Below are positions 1 to 12,233 of a stretch of DNA of 64,000 nucleotides, one piece after another. A model generated the notes under the pieces. It saw only the letters and a program-made list of their open reading frames with translations. It made no database searches and was not told the origin of the DNA. Each line of letters opens with the position of its first letter. Positions within the stretch are counted from its first letter, which is position 1. A program made the position numbers and the translations under genes. The stretch is from Colius striatus (Eukaryota; Chordata; Aves; Coliiformes; Coliidae), in assembly GCF_028858725.1 (NCBI RefSeq), contig NC_084760.1, forward strand, positions 57,747,367-57,811,366, written 5' to 3'.

Positions 1-3000
1 TGTCTTCCTTAGGGCTTTCTCACAGATCTTTTGGAAGTAGTCACCAAACCCTAGGTGAAAAACACACTACTCAAGGCTGTATGAGCATGTTGAATGGTTA
101 AAGCTTGGTGACTTGTATCTTCACAGTATACAGTATCAATCACAGCACAGTAGGAGCACCCAAAAATGCTTGTCTATTGGAAGTGGGTTGCTCCCTGGTA
201 TTCAGGAGAGCTCTCCTCCAACTGCCATATCCACCTATTTGCATCAGTGTGTGTAGAAGGCTAGGAGAGCTGTTGACTGTCCCTCAGTGGAGCACATAGA
301 GGTAAGAGACTGAAGAAGGCTGAAATGTAAACACTAGGAAAATCCCAGGTGCAGAAAGACACCAGGATTTTTCTTCATGTAGGCAATGTGGTTGCAAGTG
401 TAGTAGCCAGCATCACATAGAAATCCACTCCAATACCTGCCAGAGTCTTCAAATACTGCAGAGCTAGAGGGATCTGGTTTGGTGGGAGTGCCCAGCATAT
501 GATATCAGCGTCTGAAAGAGCCTTTAGCAGGCCAGGGAATGACTGAACAGGGAAAGCCCAGGGTGAAGATGGATTTCAGAGGAATATCATAAAATGCAGC
601 AGCTGGAAGACAGAGCAAATTCAGAGCCTGCTTCTGCATGCCCTGGCTGCTGGCTGAAATAGAAATGTTAGCAAGGAAACAAATGTAGCCGGTAGAGGCA
701 GAAAGGGGGAATTTGGGTTGTGATGAAGCACAGATGCATAGTAAAGCTGTCAAACACCACTTGAGCCATTCCGCCTCTACCAGATCCCACCTATTTTTAT
801 ATTTTACTTAGCAGGACACACAAGTTCACTATCATTTCACAAACTTCACATATCAGGGGGCATCTCTCCTTTGAGGTAATTTTTAAAAGACAATTTAAAT
901 GTCAGCTGCTAGTTGTACTATTATTTATATGGAGCTGTCAAGGAGTGAGGGGAAAACCATGCAGGCAGCTCTCTTCTGTCTTGTTAGTCCTCAGGAAAGG
1001 TCAGCAGAGCCCTTCAGAAAGGATGCACTGTCGAAGCTGAATGGTCTTCCAAAATGCACTCTCCAGAAACAGTGCAAGAAAATGTATGCTTTAAAGCCAG
1101 CCAAAGAAGCACTGAAGTGCTGGATTTTTTTCTGTTGTCGAAAAGCTCCTTTAGTGACTACTTGTGGTGTCTAGAGAATGGACGGAGCTCACACTAGTAA
1201 CTGCATCCAGCTGCACTTTGCTTTGGAGATTACTTTTTTTTAGCCTTCTGTTTGACCTAACTTACATCTGAGCAAATTTCATCCTTTGATGAACATCCCC
1301 ATATATTCCTATTTCATCCTCCCTGAGTTACCAGAACACAGAGTGTCTCTCAACCTCACAACCTGGATGGGAGTATAGGAAGGCCCTTCTAGCCGTGCAC
1401 CATTTCTTACCAAGCTGTACAGCTTACAGTTCTAACACTAAAGATAGATTTTGTTCTTGCAATCTTGGCAAAGGAATATAGGACACACGGCTGAGAACAG
1501 CAAGATTCAAGGGAAATTATGGCACTTAGCTGTGGATAGACTGACCAGAAATTATGTAAATGCAAAAAAAGAGATATCTCTACAGAGATTTGGCTCAAAT
1601 CCCCAGAATACTTAGGTGCCTGATTCCCAAGGAAACCAATAGCAATCAAGTGGCTAAGTGTCCTGCCTGTTACATAAAAAAAGCAGAAAGAAAATGCTTC
1701 AGCTCTCCTATCAGAAGTGCTAATGCAATTGTTAAAATCTCCCCAAAGGGGACAAATTAATTAATGGGAGGAAAGGCCAATTCCAGATGAATGCCTTGCA
1801 CAACTTCTTGGTATCCAGAGGTGCTCTCCCAAAAGCATCCCAGCCCAAAAATACTCTGAAACAGTTTCAAGCATGTTGGGTTTCAGACTATTAATTCTAC
1901 CTTCCAGTTTTTTACTTCACCCAATTAAAAACTTATTAGAAAGTCCTAATATTTCCCTAAAAACCGCTAAAAGAGAAAAGACACACATTTACTATTGCTG
2001 CTACATAATACTTCCAGAAAAGAAAAATGAGCAGGACTTTATGAGCTCTACCCACATCAGTAGTGACTATTCTGACTCCTCCTCAGCCAGATCCATGTTG
2101 TTAAAGAAATGGGATCTGTCCCCAGCAGGATGTGGGTGAAGCCATATAGGAAGAGTGAATCCCTTCCTCTCACTCCTAGTTTTCTGATCCAAGGGTGATG
2201 ATGAGCCAGACTGCGTGGCTGCAGAGCCTTGCCCCTCTTGGCATGGCTACCGTGTCTCTATTTTTATTTTATTGGTGTGCTCAGCTGTTTTTTTTTTTCC
2301 CCTTGGCCTGCACTGTGCTGAGATCTCAGCTTCTGAGCCCTGCCTACAAAACTCACAGGCAGAAAGCACTGAGACTGAGAAGCATTAAAATGAAAAGCAG
2401 TTTCATGTGCACTCAAGCCTACTATTACTTTGGGACCAAGTCCTTCAAGAGAATGCCTTGGTGTACTTAAATTGTAGATTGGGCTTATTTTAACTGCTGT
2501 TTCTAATTCTGCCATTGGAGGTCCTCAGGAGCAGAAGCATGTGAAGAAAGACAAAAGCACACTGCTAAACCACATGTTGGATGAGGTTATTATGGCTTGA
2601 AAAACACACTGCTTATTCACCCATGAGTCTGTTTTCCCTTTGACACAGTCTTTGCTAGCAGATACTGCAAGCTCCCTGGGAAGGCTTGATAAAAGTTGTA
2701 CTCACAAGGGAAAGGAAAACATTTTACTCCCTCAGCCATATCCCTTTTGACCACCTTAGCAAGCCAGACACCTTCCTGTGTGAAGCAGAGACCACTTGCC
2801 ATGACTCCTCAGCTCCTGGCTGGAGAGGAGGGACCATCTGCTGCTGGAGCTCGAGCGAACTGCCTGGGCTTTGCCAAGGTTTCTGGCAAAATGCCAGACA
2901 AACTTACCACCCACGTATGCCCATCTTCACCTCTCCACCTGTAAAATGGGAGAAGGAGTGTTTACCTATCTCATACAGTGCCTCTTTTTAAGTCAGTGAT

Positions 3001-6000
3001 GACTAGGAAGTGCTGTATGTGAAGGATTCCTCAAAATATCTAGCCTTATCCTTTCCCCTCATGATATTTTGGCTCCTTGTCCCTAAACAATTTCATTAGT
3101 TTATTATTGCTCCACTTAATTCCTGGAGTTCTACATTCCCCTCACTCTCTTTTTATTCCCACATGCTGCTTTTTAATTATCTTGTGCTTTTACTTTCCAA
3201 TAACTGCCTGTGCCTTCTCGAAAGACTGTGATTTTATGATAATTAGTATGAGACCGGAACACTACCTGTCCAAACAGGACAAATGAGATCAAACAATCAC
3301 ATTCCTGACAAATTATCCCAAGCCCATAGCAGCAGTTTCTGTCAGCCTGAAGCTTTCACATGAAGCAGTGATACAAAGCCAGCTGATAAAAGCTGAATCT
3401 GACAATGTTCTTTGAACAAGTGGAAGCTGACAGAGTTTTTGGTGTTAGATTGATTTCAGGGAGCTGGAAAAGTTTTCGTCTGGTATTAGGAGACCTAACT
3501 TTCCTGGGCTTAAAGTTCTTGCATTACTAAACTGCAGGTAAACACACCAACTCCTCCATCTCCTCTCCTTGCCCCTCACCACTGGTGGACTTCTTCCCAT
3601 TCCCCACATCCTTGCCTGGCTTTGCTGCTGTGGGGATGAAAATGTGGGTGAAGAAAAGCAATCTAGGGCAGAGGGCAATGAAAGGGCTTTCACTGATGGT
3701 ATCATGTCTGAACTTTTATTAACAGTAGCTCCCTCTATCAGTAAGAAGTAAACAAAGAGGATGAGTGCGTTAAATCCAATAGTGCTGGCCAAAGCAAAGT
3801 GCTGTGCAGGTCCATGGCAGAGAGCATATACATGAAAATCTTTGCCCACCCTGGGGTACTGAGCTAACCTATTATCTGCCAGGTCACTGGGTTTGTGAGA
3901 GGGCTGCTCTTATGCTCCAGGCTCACAGCTAGACTGTCCTAGCCCAGAGGCTGGCTGGGCAGGCAGTCCAGAGCTGCTGGTGCTGTGCCACTGTGTGTGG
4001 CGTATACTTCCACCTGGAGGGCTGTGTGAAGAAAGTGCAAACTCTCAACTTCCCTGTTGCTCCCCCTTTGGAAAGTCTGGCCTTGTGAAGCCTATTATTC
4101 CCCTGCATAAAAAGCACTTTGTCTTCTTCTGATGGCAGCAGAGCTCTGGGACTAATATTGTCAATCAAACATTGCAGAAGGAGAGCTCATACATGCTGAC
4201 AATTTGTAAGTCCTGAAAATCTATCTGTAGATAAGGGGAAAACAAAAATTACACCACCACACTGCTCAGATTAATTGTAAAGATGAATTTTTAGAATTAA
4301 AAAAAAAAAAAGAATTTAAGGAAAAGAGCTCTTACTAAGAGAACAATTTTCATATAGATGAGCTCTGTGGGTGGTTTTGTAGGTTTATGTAGGAAGTGAA
4401 ATTAATCCATTCAAGATGCACACTCACCCCTTTCCCACAAATAAAATATGGCATCCAATTACAATTTTGACAATAGGAAGTAATATGTGCATTTCAAGTT
4501 TGTATGGCTGGGACTAAGTTAAATTTTGAGTTATTCCCATCTGTTTCAGATATCCTGCTACATTTATCACAGTGAAAATACTGAAGAGCACCATTTCATG
4601 TTAATCTATGAATCACTTCACTGGGTTCTATGTGCCCTCTGTCTCCATTTCCCCATCCCACAAAAGTCTTTTGACAATTTTAAAGGCACAGAAGCCAAAC
4701 AACAGCAGAAATTTTGATTGCCGTGGTAGAGGAACTGCAGTGCATGTGAAGGGGTGTGCTTGCACACAGACTATCCTGAGCAGACAGGTTTTCATGTCCC
4801 TCTGTCTCTCCGTGTGCTGTAACAGGACTGATGGCTTAAATACAGTAAACAAATCTGAGTGAAGGTCTTGTCTAAAGCCAGTGCAGGGCCAAGTTTCTGC
4901 ACGGGGCAAAACAGCATGCACAGGACTGCCCTGGAATAGGATCTTTTATGCAAAGGCCTTGGTGGACATGAAAGCAAATGTAAAGAAAAAGGGAAAACCA
5001 GTCCTTCTTGGCAATAGTGGACAAGAAAAGAAAGAAGGTTTTTAAATGAAGTGCAATTTCAAATGTCCATTTGGCCTTTAGAGAAAGCTCTCCTAGCATC
5101 AGGGCTAGCAAGGCATGGGAAAGGGAGCTCTCAAAGGCAGTTCAAGTTTGGCTTATCTTGCCTTGATATTTGAGGCTCCTCCTGAAACTGCTTCCATTCC
5201 TATTTCCTATCATTTTATGAGCTATTCCTGAAAGCAAATACCTTTTCCTGGGATTAAAGTAGCCTGACCAGTGAAGTTGTCCTCTGTTTCAGGCCTTGCA
5301 TCACACAAATGCACCCGTGAGTTTCACAGACTATTTCATTGTGCTAATAGCTGTAACCTCATTCGCTTACATGCAGAAATGCCTATGACTCCCTGGGAAT
5401 TCCTGCCTTGGCAGTTAGTCCAGCTTCAGCCAATGAGTAAAGGTCCACAGAAAGTATAGATAATGTTTATGTCAGTTATATATGGCCATATAGTTAATAT
5501 TAAAAAAAAATAAAGAAAAACAAAAGGGAGAAACAATGGCAGCTCTGTAGCATGCTCTGGCAAAGATGATAGCATGTAAACTCACACGCAGCCCTTGCTG
5601 AAAAGAGGCTAAGCTAGTCCAGTGCTTTCCAACTTACTTTGTTTTCAGAGCACCAGGCATTTCCCAGAGGAGATCTTTTTTCTTGCTTTTCTCAGCTTGC
5701 TTTTCCTTCTATGAAACCCTCAAGAATCAATCCATGCACATGGTTGAATGCAGATGCTACTGTGGGAGACAGCTAGTTCAGACTACATTTCTGAGCTAAT
5801 TGGAAATGTCAGGATGCAGGAGAAGAAATGGACTAGCAGTTTCCATGGCAATTCACTATCCTATTAAAATAATCAATATAATGATAGTAAAAAGCAGTAA
5901 TTTGTTAGCACAGAGCAGGGAAGCAGGGAAGTGGGGAACAGGATCATGTTGTCCACACCATGCCAACATGGTGTTCTTGAACTGCTGAACTAAAACCACA

Positions 6001-6531
6001 AAACAGAAAATTACATTTGACCTGGTTTTTAAAGTGTTGGTGTATCCAGAAACATTCCAGACATGAACAGGAATTACATGTGTCAGCATCTCTGAAAAAC
6101 AAGGCCCTAACAAGTGTATATATGAATGCAGTACCAGGATAGGGACTGTGGCAAGAAGCAGCCTGCTTGTAGACAGGATTATTTACAGTCAGTTTCAGTC
6201 AACACAATTCTATTTCTAATGAGATGCCAGAGCCCAGACCATTTCCTGGGAACATTTACATGAGTAAGGAAAGACCTGTAAAACCAGATGAAGATCTTAG
6301 GTGGCTTGTTTTTAAGACAGTCATGAAGTAAACAAAGCAGAGATTTTGAAGACTCAAATATGCTGAGAATTGTCACCCTTAGTGCTAGGTGTTCCTACTA
6401 TTTTTGTCTTGTACAGTAGTCTTCATCAAATGCATGCTCTATTCTTATGTGCTTAAACAATTCTCGTTACATTTTCACAGAGCAAACACCATTTCTTCCA
6501 GATGGATTTCCAGAAGAGCTTGCTGCTTGGG
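1..6531. other. Intergenic DNA, no gene recognised
   Basis: Open frames are short, overlap on both strands and show no domain or splice signal that I can support. A 20-bp perfect inverted repeat with 8-bp arms lies at 5955-5974. No LINE or LTR end was recognised. Confidence 0.55.
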
Positions 6532-7262
6532 TGTCACGGTTTTGTGAAGAGATGCTTTAGCTTGGTAACAGAGGGAGGGGCCTGAAGTGCAGACCTGGTA
6601 GAGAGTTCTCGGGCTTTCCCCCAGCTCTGAGATTCAGACCCACCTCCAACTCGGCTGAGCCTCTGCCATCACTGTTAAGGACAGGAATTTGAAATGTGTG
6701 GGAGAAGTGGAAGGGAAGGGCAAGATGGAGGCGACTACATGGACCCTGCAATCAGGAAAAGGCAGAAGGAGCGATGCCAGACCAGAGACATCCTTGCAGC
6801 CTGTAATGAGAACTAGAGACCTTGTCAGAGAGGGGGTGAGAGCTGGAGACTCAGAGTCAGAGGAAGTGGGTTAGTTTAGACCCCAACCTGGAGAAGATGA
6901 ACTGCTATTGCAGCGTCCTGCTGGAGCTGCTCAGTGTGTGGGAGATCCCGAGCTGGAGCAAGGGAGCACTGGCGAGGAGCATTTCTCCTCAGGGGTGAGA
7001 TAAGTGGCAAGAGACATCAAGAAAGTACTGATGGCACTCCCCATTCCCTGTCCCTGGCATGTTTTTCCATTGGATATTTCTGTTTATTATGTTTTGGTTG
7101 GAGGTGGATTAAATTGAGTTTTGTTTTCTTCCCCAAGCTGAACAGCCTGGACTGTTTTGTCCAGGACCATAAGTTGCAGTTGAGCCCTCCCTGTCCTTCA
7201 GGAGTTCTGAAGTCCGTGGTACTTGTTTGATCATGGTCCCTGGATAGGCCTACACTGTGACA
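6532..7262 (+). mobile_element. Solo LTR of an endogenous retrovirus (731 bp)
   Basis: It starts TGTCAC and ends GTGACA, a perfect terminal inverted repeat of 6 bp. It is flanked by TTGGG on the left and TTGGA on the right, a 5-bp target-site duplication with one change. An ATTAAA polyadenylation signal at 7108-7113 is followed by TTCCCCAAGCTGAACAGCC and a GAGCCCTCCCTGTCC segment, resembling R/U5 of avian ERV LTRs. No retroviral genes adjoin. The short open frames within are not genes. Confidence 0.72.
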
Positions 7263-8959
7263 TTGGACACATTTGACTTTTTTTACAGCATTTTACTTTA
7301 CTGCTGTCTTTAATGTTGTTGCTGCCATTAGCAAATGCCTTCTCCTATAGTGTCACAGGAAGGCTTCTTGCCACCCATCTTATATGTTTGCAAGGCTGCC
7401 GTACGGCTGTTCCCTTGGTGCACACTGATATGCACATCTCTTTGAACATGACATTAAATTGTGGCTCTTTAATGTCACATGCAACAAACAAGATATTTAA
7501 AATGCAGGAGAGTACTTAACTGCTATATTTGCTAGTGCTTTATAAAGCTTTCAGCACAGAAATTCTTTCAGAAGGGAGCTCCAGTGCGTGGTATCAGCCT
7601 GTGCCATCTGCTTAACTCATTCAACAGCCTCTGTTCTGAGGTGCTGAACACAGTGGCTTTTGTTAAGGGTGTGCATCGCATCTCCAGGGGCACCCGGAGA
7701 GAGGCACTGGTGCAGCTGAGGAATGGCTTTCCATATTGCTGGCAGTACCAGACGGGGAAGGGTTTTATTCCCATCGTGTGATCAGCCATACTCGTCATCT
7801 GTCCTTTCATACATATATCAGGGTAGACACCCTCCTGATTACAGGGGGTGAGGGCTTGGAGAGGACATGTTACAGGATATGGAGTGGGACCACGTGTGTC
7901 CTGCAGCCTGCCTGGCCAACCTGCTCCTGCCCTGCCCTCTGCTGGCCCTCTGCCTTCTGGGCTTCAGCCAAGAGCCTCCAGGGACAGCAGCTGCAGCAAC
8001 GAGCCAAAAATCCGCAGGCAATGCCATGTGCATCTCTTTTTTTCTCTGTGCAGCTTTCTCTGTGATAGAAATGGTATAAACTGTGAACTGAAGAGCTGAA
8101 ATCCAAGCACATGATTTTGAGGAGCGTAATAAAGATTAAAACTGCATCACGCTATCAGGTAGGTACCTTGGGAAGCTCGTGATAGCAAGATATCTGGTGG
8201 AAAGCCTGACGTCCAGTCTCAGTCTTGCTTGTATAGAATTAAAGTCTCTGATTGGAGAATTTGGCAGTACTGGAGGTTGTGGAGAGATGGCTGTTTTAGG
8301 GGCTGAATTCCCTTGCTTTCATTCAGGCTTTGAGGCAGAAGGAGCCAAGCCAAGGGGAACTGTCTGGAAATCAGCCCTTTTCCAACTGGCTAGTGCCCAG
8401 TCGGGATCCAAGGCTCCCCAGACAGAGGGGAAAGCACTGCTACCCCACCAGCAGAGGGTCTCCTCTTCCTCACACCCCTCACTCTGGGAGTGCAGCCTGT
8501 GCAGCAGCATTGCAATACCAGAGTGTCTAAAACCTCTGGTGAAACTGCACCTTGGCTCCCCATCTGCTGCCATATGATGTGTGACACAGGCACATGTCTT
8601 ATAGCATCCAAGCTCTAGCCCGTCCAGCAGCAGGCAGTGCTGCAAGTACAGGTTGGTTAATTCCTTACTACACTACCATCCTTTTTCTGCCCTGGTGGCA
8701 GTTAATAAATAAAAATATTAGAGCGATCCTTTAAAAATAGTTCTGCTATAGGAGCATGTGGTTGTGATTACTGTCTTTATGGACAAGTCTATTATTTTCT
8801 TTCCTTCCATCTCCTCTGTGTTATAGGCAACATGCCAGTTTTCAAGCATCCTGCTTCACTGCTATTGGAAGGAATTTCCAAAATGCCGAGTTTTTTTTTT
8901 TTTAACACAGGCTCCTGATCCTGTTCTGAGAGTCATCCCCAAAAACTGGACTGGAACAA
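7263..8959. other. Intergenic DNA, no gene recognised
   Basis: The segment around 7850-8560 is moderately GC-rich with overlapping open frames on both strands (longest 132 codons at 8179-8577), none with recognisable motifs. No repeat family was recognised. Confidence 0.45.
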
Positions 8960-9460
8960 GTCTCAATGAAGTTTCTAAGAGTACTGGGCATGTCCCTGCT
9001 TCTTCACTTTCATTCTTTATTTCTCTCCATTACATTAACCTCTTGCATGTTTTCTTTTCCCCTTTCTTCTCCTGGTCCTTCTTACCCAAAGTCCAGCCTC
9101 CCTTTGCCTTTTCTCTGCCACATCTCTCTTTCTGCTACAGTTTTCCCATCAGTCCTCATGCTGTCCCCAATGCTGCTCTGCTCCTTGTGTCACTCTGCAT
9201 CCTCAAATAGTTTCTTCCATTTTCCAGCATCTAATTTCCCACTCAGTGTCTGAAATCATCCTCTCTCCTTATTTTCCCTCTTCTGTCCCTTTTTCCATGG
9301 TTTCCAGTATCACCATCTTTTTCCCTTCCTAGTCCCCGTCCTTATCCTGTTCCCCAGCTCTTCATCCCTCTGCTCAGCTGCCCTCAGGAACCCCTCTATT
9401 CCTACTTGTCTTTTCAAGGGCTTTCCCTGCAGGGTTCCCACTCCCCGTTGGCTCCATCCA
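8960..9460 (+). repeat. Pyrimidine-rich low-complexity region
   Basis: About 500 bp strongly enriched in C and T on the plus strand, with many CTTTTC, TTCTCTCC and CCCTCTTC stretches. It merges on the right into a GC-richer segment to about 9800. The open frame at 8966-9253 (Ser, Leu, Pro and Phe rich) follows from base composition. Confidence 0.6.
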
Positions 9461-11089
9461 CCAACCCCAGCCCTCCCTTGTGCCTCCTTTGGTTGCCACC
9501 AGAGCCAGGGGCCCCATCCAGCAGTGCTCCATCACTCTCCTCCAGCATTAGCTCATGCTCCAGTGGGGCTGGCATGGATTCAGCACTGGATTTGCCAGGG
9601 GCTGAGGGGTCCAGGGGTCTTGCTGAGGGTCGTACTGGGGGGCTGGAGCAGGCACTGCTGCCTGGAGGCCTTGGCACTCCCTTTCCACTTCTGTGCTGCC
9701 CTAGGGAACCGCTGCAGCAGCCAACGGGCACAGAGCAACACGGGCTCCAGCCCTGTTGCCAGAGGTTTGTTTATAATGAAAACAGTCCTGCTGGATTAGG
9801 GGAAGCTACCTCTTCCAAAATACACATCAGATTTCAATATTAGATGAGGGAAGTGGCCAAAGTAACACGACCCACGAAATACCTTTGAACTTTGGAGTTT
9901 TTGTCCTGACAGCAGCAGGCACAGCGTGGCATTCAGCCACGAAGCCAGCCTCTCTTGGGTGGCTAAAACCACCCCCCAGCTACTTACTGCTAAGTGCAGC
10001 GGCAGAGTCCTGCCTCCCTGGAACGTCCTGGAACGTTTCAGAGTGCAGTACAAATGCAAATTAATGAATTGTCAGAACACTGAGGGCAGATAAATATTTT
10101 TATTGTTCTCTCACACACAAGGATTCAGATAGGGTGTAGTGTGTATTTCCACTGCCACTCACCACCTTCATTCTCACATCTTTTTGGTACAAGGAAGATT
10201 AGTGTGAAGCTTGGTAGTCCAGGAGACTGGGACAGTGGGCAGTCACTGGAGCATTCAGAAAACTAAAATCATTCCTTATAACAGTACTTTTGGTTTACAG
10301 ATTTTGGAATTTCGCCTCTTTTTTTTTTTTTTTTGGAAGCATGAACATTGCCAAAATCTGAAAATGCAAATGTCTGTATTTAGGATTTTTCTGCACTCAA
10401 GAAAGGAACCTTTTTTTAGGGAAAATGTGCTCTGTTACAATGCAAGGCTTGAATTTACTACCTTTGGTCAAGCCATGCTGTCACATAACTCTCACATGTG
10501 TAGACACATGTTCACACACAGTCGGAGTATTCGTCCTAGATAAGATACTCAACACACCTCATAACATTAATTTCCAGATATCGCAGGGCCAGAATTGATC
10601 GTTAATTCATAGATACGTGTCTTTCTAGAAGAAAAAAAAAACAAAAAGGAAAATATTGGAAAAACAAATGTACATGATTCTAAATTCCCTATATTATTTT
10701 ATTCCTTTTTGTAATTTATTATTAAAAAAAACTACTGTCTCAAAGTTGATTTGAGCTTCAGGGAAGTTCTCTGGCCTCTTTGGCCCTCTCTGATTGGCCC
10801 ATTACTGCCAATCTCAAGTCGATGTATCTACTGACATTTCAAGTCTCTGCAGAGTATTTTGCTGCAGTTCAACACAGCAAATAAATTGGTGTATGGGGGT
10901 ATGCAGGGCTGCATGTGGAATTAGAGAATGAAGCAACTGGAAATGACACTTTCCTGGTAGACAAAAACACAATGGAAAGAAGCAAAGTGTAGTGTAAAGG
11001 GAAAATAATTGTATCAGGCAGGAACAAATGAAAGAGAGAACCAGAACATAAAAGCTAAGGAACAGAAAGAAAAATACACAAATATAAGT
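9461..11089. other. Intergenic; GC-richer segment at 9461-9800, otherwise nothing recognised
   Basis: The first 340 bp are clearly GC-richer than the surroundings and stay open in frames on both strands (plus 9406-9843, minus 9414-9731). The encoded sequence is Ser/Pro/Gly-rich and resembles no protein I know, and it has no splice or start evidence. A T run of 17 lies near 10319-10335. Confidence 0.4.
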
Positions 11090-12233
11090 TGTGATGGTTT
11101 AGCCCTGGTTGCATGCCAGATGCCCACCAAGTCATTCTATCACTCCCCCTCCCAAAATGGCAAGAGAGAGAGAAATATAATCAGAGGTTGGTAAATCAAG
11201 ACAAAGACGGAGATTGCTCAGCAATTAGCATCACAGGCAAAACAGACTCAGCTTGGGAAGAAATGGTTTGATTTATTAATGAACAATCCAAATAGAGAAG
11301 GGAAAATGAGAAATAAACCCAAATCTTAAAACGTAAGAATCTTCCTGGGGCTCTCCTTTCTTCCTCCCTCAGCAGCTCAGGGAATGGGGATTGTGGTCAG
11401 TTCGTTACAGATCAACTTTGCCACTACTTCTTCTCAGGTGGAGGCCTCCTCACATTTCCCACTGCTACACTGTGGGGTTCCTCCCCACGGGAGACAGTCC
11501 CTCACAAACTTCTCCAACGTGAGTCCTTCCCATGGGCTACAGTCCTTTACAAACTGCTCCGGCGTGGGGCCTCCCACAGGGGCAGCTCCTCACACCCTGC
11601 CCTGACATGGGTCATCTACCAGGAGAACAGTCCTTCAGGAACATTCTGCTCCTGTGTGTGTCCCTCACAGGATCACAACTCCTAACAGCAAACCTGCTCT
11701 GGTGTGCGCTCCTCTCTCCCCACAGACTCCCAAGTCCTGCCAGGAACTTGCTCCAGGGTGAGCTTCCCACAGAGTCACAGCCTCCTTCAGGCATCCATCC
11801 ACTCTGGTGTGTGGTCCTCCACGGGCTGCGAGTGGGTCTCTGTTCCCTGGTGGCCTCCATGAACTGCAGGGGCACAGCTGTCTCATCATGGTCTTCACCA
11901 CAGGTCACAGGAGAGTCTTTCTTCCAGTGCCTGAGCACCTCCTTCCCCTCCTTCTCCACTGACATTGGTGTCTGCAGAGATGTTCTCACATTCACACTCC
12001 CTACTGCTGCTGCAGTTTAGCAACTGCCCAGCAACTTCTTCCCCTTCTCAAATACATTATTCACAGACGCATTACCTCAGTCACTAATGGGCCAGACCCT
12101 GGTCAGCTGTGAGTCCATCTTAGAATTGACTGGTATTAGCCCTGTCAGCTACAGGGGAAGCTTCTGGCAGCTCTTTGTTTAAAGCCACCCCTGTAGCTCC
12201 CAGCTACCAAAATCTGGCCCAGGCAAAACCACA
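11090..12233 (-). mobile_element. Solo LTR of an avian endogenous retrovirus (about 1.14 kb)
   Basis: Read on the minus strand it starts TGTGGTTTTGCCTGG and ends GGCTAAACCATCACA, giving TG...CA ends. The minus-strand AATAAA at 11272-11277 is followed by a CCCAAGCTGAGTCTG-type R/U5 segment and a GGGGAGTGATAGAATG segment, the layout of a widespread bird LTR family, probably ERVL-like. The U3 part (about 11430-11900) is built of degenerate repeats of about 50 bp with a cytosine-rich plus strand. No internal retroviral genes or second LTR are present, so it is a solo LTR. The flanks share only AGT, so the exact ends and the duplication are uncertain. Open frames inside it are not genes. Confidence 0.8.
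11272..11277 (-). terminator. LTR polyadenylation signal AATAAA
   Basis: Minus-strand AATAAA within the solo LTR, upstream of the CCAAGCTGAGTCTGTTTTGCC segment. This fixes the element's orientation. Confidence 0.55.

Noticed and set aside
8966-9253. 95-codon Ser/Leu/Phe-rich frame resembling a membrane segment
   Set aside because: Explained by the pyrimidine-rich base composition.
11532-12020. 162-codon plus-strand open frame and overlapping minus frames
   Set aside because: Produced by repeat units inside the solo LTR; not a retroviral gene.
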